Shown: positions 1 to 10,100 of the stretch, piece by piece
Numbering within the stretch: the first letter of the stretch is position 1
Layout: each line of letters starts with the position of its first letter
Assembly (NCBI RefSeq): GCF_023856365.1
Contig: NC_064538.1
Coordinates: forward strand, 8,316,435-8,380,434
Direction of reading: 5' to 3'
Source: Brienomyrus brachyistius
Taxonomy: Eukaryota; Chordata; Actinopteri; Osteoglossiformes; Mormyridae
DNA length: 64,000 bases
The notes under the pieces: model-generated
What the model was told of the DNA's origin: nothing
The model's input: only the letters and a program-made list of their open reading frames with translations
Database searches by the model: none
Program-made: the position numbers and the translations under genes

Positions 1-1251
1 TTGTTGTTGGGGATTTCTTACTTCTCATGTTGTCATCAACTTTGTGACCTTCTGCCTGTGTTTGGATTACAGATTCAGATCATAGACCAGTTTTCCATGC
101 TCGGCTGTACCTGTCTAATGACCTACCACAGGTTTCGTGGCCTACGACTGTTGGACACAATTTTGGAAATAAACCTGGTTTTATCTCAGGTGGATTATGA
201 ACCAGGTTTAAGACCATATCTTTTGTAGTATTTGCATTTATTTGTTCCCAATGAATGTATACTGAACACATAGATATGTAAAAATATATTACCAAAATGG
301 TTTGTAAAAGAAAAACCATCAGATCTTGAGAAATAACAAAGAAACAATAGAATATCAAAACCGCAGAGATTCTGGGTTTTTCTATGGGCATTGAAGACAT
401 TTTCCTTTGGTTCTGTTTGCTGCTTTACTGTGGACTGTTCTCAAAGCGGACTTCATTACTAAATTAATTATCCATTGAAAAATGTACATCTGAACCGAAC
501 ACCTTGCATTGTGAGAGCTTGAGATCCAGTGGACATTGAGTGTTCCTTGCATAATAGGAGCTATTCTTCTCCGTCTGAATAGTCTCAGCAGAATTAAAAC
601 AAAAAGACATGGATTCATATGTCTGCCATTTTGTTTGGTACAAAAATGGTCATTTACATTCAGGTCTCTGAATGCGCCAATGTGACCTCTGGTTTCATAG
701 AATTTATACTTTTCTGGCACATAATGTTCACTTAAAGGGAAAAAAAATTAAGCATGAAACCTAGTATGGTTGCAACTATTAGAATTTTGACGAGAATTTT
801 TGATTATTTGGAATATTCAGATAGCGTAATGAAAATGCAAAGACTGCTAATAATTGTTTCACAGTTTTATTGAAAATTTGCTGGAAATCAGATAATTGAA
901 AATTTGAAACTAACTCACTGTTGTTTTTCTGCTTCAAATGCAAATTGTGCTGTGGTGCAATGGCAGTTTGTATTTGCATAAAAATATCAGCCACTTGTGT
1001 GAAAAATGCCAGAACTCACTACATTGTTATGACCTTTGACTGCACACTTGGTTTTCTTGTCTTCCCTCCACAATTTTCCCACACATTTTTAACTGGTATG
1101 CAGGTAAGTGTTGATGTTTCCACTCTGTCTTAAGAATACAGACTGAAACTGGAAGGTTCTGTAGTTCTGTCATTGATGGATAAGCTACCATTAGAGATTA
1201 TTGTAATGCAGCATTTTCCAATCTGGTTCCCGGGGGACCCACTGACAGTCC
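1..1251. other. Intergenic, no gene seen
   Basis: AT-rich non-coding DNA. The short open frames here do not resemble any protein family I recognise, lack splice context and overlap one another on both strands. No repeat structure stands out. Confidence 0.6.
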
Positions 1252-1266
1252 ATGTTTTTGCTGCGG

Positions 1267-1396
1267 AGAAAAACATGGACTGTCTGGCAGGGAGCTCAGA
1301 GGGAGCAAAAACATGGACTGTCTGGCAGGGAGCTCAGAGGGAGCAAAAACATGGACTGTCTGGCAGGGAGCTCAGAGGGAGCAAAAACATGGAACG
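1267..1396. repeat. 38-bp minisatellite, 3+ copies
   Basis: Copies starting at 1273, 1311 and 1349 are nearly identical, each reading ACATGGACTGTCTGGCAGGG and then a GAGCTCAGAGGGAGC tail. A fourth copy beginning at 1387 breaks off. The unit is 38 bp, not a multiple of three, so the same peptide appears in rotating frames. This explains the overlapping open frames here and argues against coding. Confidence 0.9.
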
Positions 1397-2089
1397 ACTG
1401 TGCATCCCTGAGGACTGGATTGGGAAACACTGTATATTTTTTAATTTCAAACATTTTCATTTTTGAATTTATTAAAACTATCAAATATTTGTTGCAGCTC
1501 AAATTGTCAATATCTTCTGCACCAGTAACAGTAATTCTCTGCCCACACAAAGCACAGCATGCCACAGCTGGTCATAATACAAAAGGCTGGCTGCTTCCTT
1601 CTTTGTGATCTCATCCATCTGACAGAAGGAAGAAAAAGATCCCCATTTTTACAGTTAACAAAAGAAAAACACACTTTCATGTCAGTTCCCACAAACTACC
1701 TTAATCTTAACAAGCCAAAAACATGCATAACCCAAAACCTAATGCAAAGTTCAACAGCAATCCACACTAATTACTTAACAGACACTTTATGTAGTCTATT
1801 GTCTGCCTATATGAATATTTCACAGGAGACAGTAGCCTGGTTTGCTGCCCGTAAGAATGATATGAAAGTCTTTAGACTTAAGAGATCCATGTTATACAAG
1901 TTACAATTATACTATAAACTCGTCCTTTTTTCCTAGAGTTCTGAAGCTAGAACTTTATGTTTGTGCAAAAGAGCAAATATGGACCAATGATATGTTTAGG
2001 TAAAACCCACACGCATCTGTCATAATTGTTTCTTGTTTATGCATAAAATAAGCTAATGGCTGTCTATGAAATATTGAAGTAGCTCACAC
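1397..2089. other. Intergenic, no gene seen
   Basis: AT-rich sequence with no recognisable exon, repeat or RNA gene. Confidence 0.55.
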
Positions 2090-2258
2090 TGTCTCAGACC
2101 TCCAGGGTTGAGTGTTTGAATCCCACCTGCACTCCGTATATATTCAGTCTGCTTGTTTTTCCTGTATCACTGGTTTCCTCACGCAGTCCAAAGACGTGCA
2201 GTTAAGGTAACTGGCATTTCTAAGCTTCCCATGGCATTGTGTGCGTGTGTTCCCGGCA
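2090..2258 (+). repeat. Decayed tRNA-derived SINE
   Basis: Contains a B-box-like GGTTGAGTGTTTGAATCCC followed by the body typical of the fish SINE seen intact at 14866: GGTTTCCTC, then CAGTCCAAAGACGTGCAG. It runs directly into the 32-bp tandem array, whose unit looks like the next part of the same SINE. Confidence 0.6.
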
Positions 2259-2450
2259 ATGGACTGGAATCCTGTCCACGGTGTCCTATGATGGACTGGC
2301 ATCCTGTCCACGGTGTCCTATGATGGACTGGCATCCTGTCCACGGTGTCCTATGATGGACTGGCATCCTGTCCACGGTGTCCTATGATGGACTGGCATCC
2401 TGTCCACGGTGTCCTATGATGGACTGGCATCCTGTCCACGGTGTCCCTCC
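2259..2450. repeat. 32-bp minisatellite, 6 copies
   Basis: Units start at 2259, 2291, 2323, 2355, 2387 and 2419, each ATGGACTGGCATCCTGTCCA plus CGGTGTCCTATG, nearly identical. The first unit has GGAATCC for GGCATCC. The unit resembles the segment of common fish SINEs that reads 'gatgggctgg...catcctgggt', so the array probably arose by internal expansion of the SINE starting at 2090. Confidence 0.9.
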
Positions 2451-2459
2451 AGCCTTGTG

Positions 2460-2530
2460 CCCAAAGCTCACATTTACATACTTAGCAGATGCTTTTGTCC
2501 AAAGGGAAGTACAAGCATGGCAAATAGTAT
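2460..2530 (-). repeat. SINE 3' tail, reverse orientation
   Basis: Read on the minus strand this has the widespread fish SINE tail of the form 'ctttggacaaaagcatctgctaa'. It sits just left of the hAT MITE. Only the tail is recognisable. Confidence 0.5.
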
Positions 2531-2604
2531 ATTGCAAACATTCATGTTGTCAAGGAGTCAACAATGCAGAAGTGCAGCTAGGCTTAGTCTCCATTGAATG
2601 CACA

Positions 2605-2908
2605 GGTACAAACAGGGACGGATTATGGGTTGTGTGGGCCCCTGGGCAAAACGTTGGCGAGGGCCCCTCCCCCACCACCACCACCAGCCCCACCACCACC
2701 ACCACCAAACGCCCTCCCTATAGCGTCAGGGGCCCTTGTAGGCAGAGGATCAAAGAATGTAGGCCTTCTAAAATAGACAAACGAAAATACATTGTTGATA
2801 AGCGTTGCAAATTGTTTTGGGCTAGGGGCCCCACGGGCCCCCTGCACCCCAAGGGCCCCTGGGCAGCGGCCCCGCTGGCCCGGTCCGTAATCCGTCCCTG
2901 GGTACAAG
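2605..2908. mobile_element. hAT-type MITE with 8-bp target duplication
   Basis: The element spans 2613-2900 (288 bp). It starts CAGGGACGGATTATGG and ends with the near-perfect inverted complement CCGTAATCCGTCCCTG. It is flanked by an 8-bp duplication, GGTACAAA at 2605-2612 and GGTACAAG at 2901-2908, the target-site length of the hAT superfamily. The interior is GC-rich, with GGGCCCC palindromes and a CCACCACCAC run, and encodes no transposase, so it is non-autonomous. A 189-residue open frame crosses it by chance. Confidence 0.88.
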
Positions 2909-3007
2909 CAGTTTTGGAACAGGAGCTACACAACAGCTACACCTAACTGATAACAAAGAAAGAACCTTTTAAGGCTATGCAACGGCCAGTAAGTGCAACA
3001 TAAGAGC

Positions 3008-3592
3008 TGTCATGGCGAGGGGGGGGGGGGGGGCATGGTGAAGGCAGCAATGGGGGTGACGATCCACTGGTGGACTCGAGACTCGGGGGTTTATTAAAGA
3101 AACTGAGCACACTCAGGAAAAGTACAAAACAAAGGACCACAATTAACTATCAATAAACCAATATAACATAAAAAACAGAAAACTAACAAAAAAGGCACTG
3201 GGCAACACACCAGGAACAGAACTTGGAGAACCAGCAGAGTAACACACAGTAATGAAACACAATGGCTGATTCAGCAGCTGACCACAGGCAGCCACTTAAA
3301 TGCACAGGAACACCAGGGCAAAGACGGAACAGGTGCAGATTGCACTTAAATGAGCATGAAACCAAAGAAGCTTAACATGCAGCAAATTCAGACACTCGGG
3401 AGGCTGGCTGACTACACAAATCCCAAAATCAATATTTGCACAATCCCCCTGAGGCATGCAGCAGCCCCGGAAGTAAGGGAACAAACAAGGGTTAGACAGG
3501 GAGTGACAAGGCGGGATGACCAGCGACACCTGCTGGCCAAACGGGGGTAGCGACACAAAGGGCAAGGTTGGATGGGTGCTGACCCTGACAAA
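3008..3592. repeat. LTR-like interspersed repeat, copy 1
   Basis: Begins TGTCATGGCGAGG and ends CTGACCCTGACA, the TG...CA layout of an LTR. It is colinear with 13006-13677: shared blocks are GATCCAC...GGTTTATTAA near the start and CACCTG.TGGCCAAA, GCGACACAAAGGGCA and TTGGATGG.TGCTGACCC at the end. The right flank AAGAG matches AAGAG one base left of the start, a possible 5-bp target duplication. A poly-G run at about 3019-3034 interrupts it. No gag/pol is attached, so it could be a solo LTR or a non-autonomous DNA element. Confidence 0.65.
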
Positions 3593-3599
3593 GAGTATT

Positions 3600-4068
3600 C
3601 AAAGATCAATCAGGCTAATAAAGGAATTCAGGGAACAGATGGGTGTTCAGGCATTTCTTGAAGGTGGAGTCTGATGACTTGACATGGTTCGGCAGCTCGT
3701 GCAACCAATCGTGAAGCCACACAAGAGAACCGCCTGGAGTTACACTTCTCACATAGCCAAAGGAGCTGTAAGTGGTGTTGCTGTGCTGGCCAGAGGGGGC
3801 GATATGGGACATAGGTATCCAGGAGCCTTTTGATGGAGATGGGTGCCGATCCATTAATGGATATGTAAGCCAGCAACAAGGACTTGATGCGAATGCTGAT
3901 AGGGGCTCAGTGGACAGAGACAAGGAGGGTCTGACATGAGAACGATTGGACTGACAGAATATCAGATGTGCTGCAGTGGCCTGACAGCACAAGCAGGTAG
4001 ACCTGCCAGTAGTCAAGTTGTTGGGTAACAAGTGCCTAGACTAGAAGCCCCCCCCCCCCCCCCCCCCC
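3600..4068. repeat. Dispersed retroposon-like repeat and poly-C run
   Basis: Phrases such as CAGGCATTTCTTGAAGGTGGA, GACATGAGAACGATTGG and GGTAGACCTGCCAGTAGTCA are of a type common in fish dispersed repeats; the first recurs loosely at 4700-4725. The segment ends at a poly-C tract (about 4049-4068). The minus-strand frame of 138 residues here matches nothing I recognise. Confidence 0.4.
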
Positions 4069-4228
4069 CGCCCCACCCTCCCGCCGCAAACATTAACCAG
4101 AGCAAGTGGCTAGAAGTTAGGTGGTTGGTTGAATAACCAGCTTTCCTCTAGCCTGTGCATAATGTGTTAGAATAAATGGAGGCACAAGCCAATAAGGAGG
4201 AAACATTGCCCCCTAGTGTGCGAATGTT

Positions 4229-5503
4229 TTAAATGCGTGCCAGCCGGTAGCGCTAACTTTGACACACAGTACACAGCCAAAACGCCATAAAGGAGAGCTT
4301 AAAGTGCACATCTTTATTTCGGGAAGCATACAAGACTCCCACACATTGTTACAGATCCAGACAGCATTGTTTCACCAGTTATTGATATTTACATTTAATT
4401 ATTTAATAAACATTTTTTTGTCTAAAGTGACATTCAAGTGAGGTAGATAGTACATTAGAAGCATACAGCTGTCAAGGAGCGAAATAGGCATATATGTGAC
4501 TAGGCTGAGCTTCCAGTGAATGACCAATACAATCACAATACATTACAAAGAACATAACAAGATCTTAATTACAGAGTTATTCAAATTAAAGACAAGGATG
4601 AAAATAAGAGCATCTACGATACAAAGAGACTAGCTAAGTGATCACAACAGTAGGTCAGAGGTTAGGGGGAAGCTGAGATGTTCCTGGAGCTGATGAATCT
4701 TAAAGCATTTTTTGAAGGTTGAGAGTCAAGTCAAGTGTATTTGAACAGCACGTTTTCATACACAAAGGTCATTGTGGAATATTCAAAGGAAGCTTAAGTA
4801 ATCCTGAGAGACAGAAGCTAACAGCTTTCTGGTTTCTCTGTACTGTTTGGCACATATCTATATTTAGCAGAGAATCCTGCCTCAACCATTCGTTACACGT
4901 GGTGCCCTAGTCTTGCTGAAGCCATATAGAACTGGAAACCAGAGCTCAATCAAGAACTAAGACTAAAGCATAAAAATTAAACTCGCTATGAAGCATGGTT
5001 GCTGACGTTTAATATGAACTTTTCCAGCACTCCTCTTGCTGCCATCACCACTGCTCACACAGACACGTAGGGAGTGTGCTGCTTCATATTTCTCCTGCTC
5101 CCAGCTGCTCCAGAACGGACAGCCTTAAGTGGGCTTGGAACTGGTCCCACTCTAGGTTCACAGCAGAGAAAGCCAGTCAAGAATCTAGCAGGCACCAAAA
5201 CTGTACACAGCATGGTAATTCAATACAGAGGACCAGTAATACAGTGTTAAAAGACTAAGTACTAACCACAGGATTAATGTAGCTAAAGTAACACAATAAA
5301 TAAATGTAACATATTTGGTGGATGAGTGTCCCCTGCGATGGGCTTACGCCCCATCCTGGGTTGTTCCCTGCCTTACACAGAACACAACATTGCACAGCTA
5401 GCTAAGTGTTTCTGCCGGCATTCAGGAACCTTACAGGAACCTATGATGTTGGGTCCACGTATATAGAAATGTTAAAATGTTAAATGCGTGCCAGCCGGTA
5501 GCG
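4229..5503. repeat. 24-bp direct repeats bounding ~1.2 kb
   Basis: A 24-bp sequence, TTAAATGCGTGCC followed by AGCCGGTAGCG, occurs at 4229-4252 and again at 5480-5503. The flanks also share AATGTT just upstream. The enclosed 1.2 kb carries pieces of fish retroposons (a TCAAGTCAAGTGTATTTGAA start near 4727, a SINE fragment near 5320-5390). The repeats may be a long target-site duplication or a remnant of a segmental duplication. Confidence 0.6.
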
Positions 5504-6629
5504 TTGTAGCCGGTAGGTGATCTTCAAAGGGTGCTTTTACCGTTTCTGTAGACAAAGTAGCCTAAGCAATCATTTTAAAATGTGCTCTGAAGCGTGAGAT
5601 GTAAAAAGAAGATCTTAAATCAGATTTCCATATTACATCATTAGTCCAGAAGTTACACCAGGAGCCGATTGTGTTCATGTGACAGGATTTCTTAAAGACC
5701 TGTAAAATTTCAGTTTTAATGACTAATCTCTGTGTGTATTTAAAATGGGCAGTCATGCGTAACATCGTTAATTTTGCAGTTGATAAAGTCTGGGGATGTA
5801 ACGTCATGTAAACATTCCTCCAGATGATATTCAGCCATTCCGGGCAACTTTTACTTATGGTAGAGGATTGAATTTAAGCATCCTGTAATAGTATGTTGTT
5901 GTAAGACATTCAATAAAGTCTGAACTGCATGTCATCATGTCAGATGAACGTTTTAATTGATGAAATCCATTTTTTTAATTTTAACTAAGGAAGGAAAGGA
6001 TATAATACACAATTAGGATGCATTGTCAGAGTCTAAGCAACACTGTAAAACATAACATGCATTAATTCAATTGAAAAAAAGTGGATGGAAGTAATATAAA
6101 GCAGTATAAACACAAAAATTGGAATACAATTTTTTCTGAGTAGAACTGGAATTCCTCTTTGTTATGTAAAAACATTTTTTTAAGTTGAATTACCCACAAG
6201 TCACTTGAATTTTCATAATGTTTTAATGTTTGACATTCACTTTAACCCCTATGTCTGTAAGCTTCAGAGCTCAAAAGTCTTGGCTAGAAATGTTTATAAT
6301 GTGATTTTTCACAATTTCTCAGCATGTCTGAAAATAGGTTTTTGAAAAGTATATGTTTAAAGTTGATTTTAACAAAAAATAGAAGAATAACATTCAAAGT
6401 GGTCTCCGATTATTGGTGCTGAGTTTGCACCGAATAAAAGCACATGTAACGATTTTAAGATAGGTGAATTTTTTTTTTTTAAATTTAAGACTACCTCGAA
6501 AATGCCTGGGAGGCCACAGACTGCTGAGGGTTAAAGAAGCCTCATAATTAATCAGAAAAGGAGACCCCCAACATCTGTTATGGTTCTATTCTTACTTCTC
6601 CCTCTTGGCTAAAGTTAAAATGCTCAGAA
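5504..6629. other. Upstream of lmod1, no gene seen
   Basis: AT-rich DNA with no recognisable exon or repeat. The proximal part (from about 6400) is the likely lmod1 promoter region. Confidence 0.55.
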
Positions 6630-6639
6630 CTAAATTTGG
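6630..6639. promoter_or_regulatory. CArG-like element upstream of lmod1
   Basis: CTAAATTTGG differs from the SRF consensus CC(A/T)6GG at one position and lies about 270 bp upstream of the lmod1 start codon. LMOD1 is known as an SRF/myocardin target in smooth muscle, so the position is plausible; function is inferred only. Confidence 0.35.
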
Positions 6640-6852
6640 GCATGCACTTGCAGATGGTTTCAAGAAATGAACAAGCATCTCTGAGTTTCACAATGTGCAC
6701 CACTCAGTGCCTCCTTAGCAATGTAGCTTGACTACACACAAATCAGTCTTGAGATTAACCTGACCTTAACTGCAGTTAACGTTTTAATATGTACTGTCTT
6801 TTTTGAATATATACATATACTGCTAAGGAAAAAAAAAACATCTGAATATACT

Positions 6853-6862
6853 GAATAAAAGA
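6853..6862 (+). promoter_or_regulatory. Possible TATA-like box of lmod1
   Basis: GAATAAAAGA lies about 45 bp upstream of the start codon, so a transcription start about 30 bp downstream would give a very short 5' UTR. A second non-coding exon upstream cannot be excluded. Confidence 0.25.
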
Positions 6863-6903
6863 GACTCGTTCTGCTGTGTAGGTAGTTACTGTTTGCAACA
6901 ATC

Positions 6904-7179
6904 ATGTCTATAAGCAAAGAAAAGGGAACAGCTCAGACTAGGCGACAAAGAAGTGAAGATCTCGATATCGACAACTTACTCGCCAATCTGTCACCTGAGG
7001 AGGTGAAGGAACTGGAGAATGAGCTCACAATGATCGATCCTGACCCAAATGTTCCAGTTGGTCTCAGACAACGGAACCAGACAGAAAAAGAACCATCGAC
7101 GTTCTACAACAGGGAAGCCTTGCTGGACTTCTGCGAGCATGAGACCAAGAAACTCATTGAGAGAGAATTGTCGTCCAAG
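6904..7179 (+). CDS. lmod1: lmod1 coding exon 1
   Basis: Encodes residues 1-92 and ends TCGTCCAAG before the donor GTATCG. It contains the N-terminal tropomyosin/actin-binding segment and the FCEHETKKLIERE helix. The open frame runs on into the intron, so the exon end is set by the donor and by family alignment. Confidence 0.93.
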
Positions 7180-10100
7180 GTATCGCCTTCTAAAAAAGCT
7201 TATTTGATTGCATTGCTAATTATCTCCACCATATGTGATATAGTGAATAATAAAATGTTATAAGGTCAGTATTTTAATATAGAATATTAACCTCCTTTTG
7301 CAGGTTAACATGTTATTCATTCTTGAGGAAGATCAGTTGATCTTACATTGTTATGCTTCACTATCTGAAGCATTTCATTTTGTGTTACCTGTGGAATTAG
7401 GGCTGTGGAGAGTTACAGACTTGAGATATCACTAGAAGCAGCATTTGATGTTGGGAGCCAATAGGGTTAGATTTAGGCTGTTAGTCAATCAAATTTTCAC
7501 ATTTCCCAACATGTGACCTGCAACAATTACTGCCTGTGGTTGGTCTAGTTATTATTCATGGCCATTCCTGGTGGCAATTTAAAATAATTGGTTTATTGCC
7601 TGAATTTAACATACGTACTTTTGGCTTATATGGCCATACTCAACCTACTGTCTTAATTGCTGATCTGCAAAGTACATTTCATACATCTATTTATGGAACA
7701 GCGAGGCATTAGTAAAGAGACATGTTTGTCCATTAAACACTGCTTATTTTGGATCAGGCTGTATAGCACTGTAATTATCAGCAGATATTAATTTTACTAC
7801 AACTATTTATATTAACAGCAAGACATGCAGGCATTTCTCAGTGTGGTATACATAGTTGTTTGATGCAGTTTGTGCGATATTATGCAGTCATACTTTCCTA
7901 CATCTCGACCTATCTTTGGATCTACAAAGAGATCCAAAATGATGTTACCAGTTGAACTGCCAGACAGGTTGTTCAGAAACAGAAACATGAGCCCCCACCA
8001 TGGACCCTCCCAGTGCAGGATCTCGACTGAGACGTGTTGTTGTTGTTTGCTTGAAAGAGATCCAGAGGATGGCTGTGGACAGTTCATCCAAAGTAGCAAA
8101 ATGCCACCCAGACACAGGAGCCTCGTCACTGTACATTGCCAGGCTTGTTTTTTTGCCATTTGTTCTAGCAAACAAATACTTTAGTTTTATTCAACAACGA
8201 TTAAAAATGACTCGGAGCAATGCAAGCATGCCTTACTGCCATGAATTATAGCTATATTTCCTTTTCAATTGATATGCAAGAATACTCTTTTTAATCTCTA
8301 GTAGTATTTCATAAGCAATATTTAACTGTAGAAGTAGTGAGAGTGTATATAAAAAATATAATATTTAATATACCTTTATAATGATATCTTCAGCATAATC
8401 CACTATGAAAAAATCTGAGATTATGAATATAACATAATACTTATGTTTTATACGTAGAGCATATCAGTGTTCTGGCTCTGTAAATATCTGTTAATGTCCT
8501 TAAATTTACACATGTAAACCTCTGATGCAGCATTGCATGTAACTATTGCACATGTTCAACCAAGAGATGGAGAGGAGTCCTTACCAGGTGATATATCGGA
8601 ACCACTAGGTGGTCTTCAGTGCAAAGCAATGGATCATGTAACATTTTAAGTATTTAACTCTGATAATAAAATCATCTCTATTCAAGCATTCTTTGATATT
8701 TTAATTTTGTGCTACTTTTTGTGTTCCAATCCCACCCTCCGGCCACTTTCAGAGGGTGGGGCTGGACCGTGTGTCTGCCTGGGGGGTCGCCGGCCGGGAT
8801 CCCGAGGTGTTTCGCTGTGTGGTGGGTGTGGCAATGCGCTGTATCAGCGCATGCTCCCCAACCTGACCTGACCTGTACTTTTTACAAAACAGGAAGAGGC
8901 TAAGAACACAGGCCAGAACCAAGACAGAAGCTTCTGCATATCCGATGGTCAGGATGATCCAGGCTTTAGTGGCTTGAAAGAAGTTGCACTGGAAGACCAC
9001 AGTCAATCCAGGTGGAAGATGGGGCACATGAACCAGTGGGGGCCAACGGATTCTGATGACAGCTGCCTAAGTTCATTGAGTAGCTTAAGGAGAGTGCAGA
9101 GCAGTGGCAAGTTGAAAACTGAGGTGGGGGTTGAAACAGTGAGAAAAGAGGAGGGCAAGGCACATGAGAGAAGACTTCAGAGCAAAACGAAAGTCTCCCA
9201 ACAGCAGGATGAAAATGTGCATGAAGACAACAAGGATAAGAAAAAGGCAATTTGTAGATTGAATGAGGCGTCCCAACTAAGTGAGAAAAACATGGCATGG
9301 CAACATGAGGAACAAACCATCTTGCAGAAGAATGACAAACTAAATGAGAAACAAAATAGGAGGAAGGAGAAATCAGCGGACGAATCTCAAAAATCTACTG
9401 CACATGAAGAGGTTAGCAGTACAGAAGGGAAGACTGAAAAGCAAAAAGAGGAAGAAGAAAGAGAGGAAGAAAGCAGCAAGCTTGACGAGCTCTTAGAGAA
9501 GGTGCACAAAAATGTTCCCGAGTTGACTGAACTTAACGTCAACAACTCAGGAGTCATCAAGCCCAAAATGCTCATACAGTTTGTTGAAGCTTTGCAACAT
9601 AATACTCACATCAAAATCTTAGCGTTTGCAAACACTCGAGCAGATGACCATGTAGCCTGTGCTCTTGCTAACACTCTATGCAGCAACAAGACCCTGACCA
9701 GTATCAATCTGGACTCAAACCATCTCACAGGCAAGGGCATCATTGCACTAATCAGTGCCTTGCAACACAATACCACCCTCACAGAGCTGCGTTTCCATAA
9801 CCAGCGGCACATTTGTGGAGGTAAGACTGAAATGGAAATGGCTGGGGTGCTGAGGGAGAACACCACACTGCTTAAGTTAGGCTATCACTTTCAACTGCCA
9901 GGACCTCGTATGGCTGTAACCAGCATCCTTAGTTCGAACATGGACCGTCAACGGCAGCAGCGCCTGAGACACCAGAAGCAGGCCCAGTGTGATGCTCAGA
10001 ACAAGGGCCTGGTTGAGAAGTCAGAAGCGACAGATGGCCTTCAGAAAGCTTGCCCCAAATCTCTGCAGTTGTCACCTTCTTCCTCACCCAAAAAAACGCC

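Noticed and set aside
2377..2946. 189-residue plus-strand frame
   Set aside because: It crosses the 32-bp array, a SINE tail and the hAT MITE; no protein similarity recognised.
3615..4031. 138-residue minus-strand frame
   Set aside because: Lies in dispersed retroposon-like sequence; no domain, no splice context.
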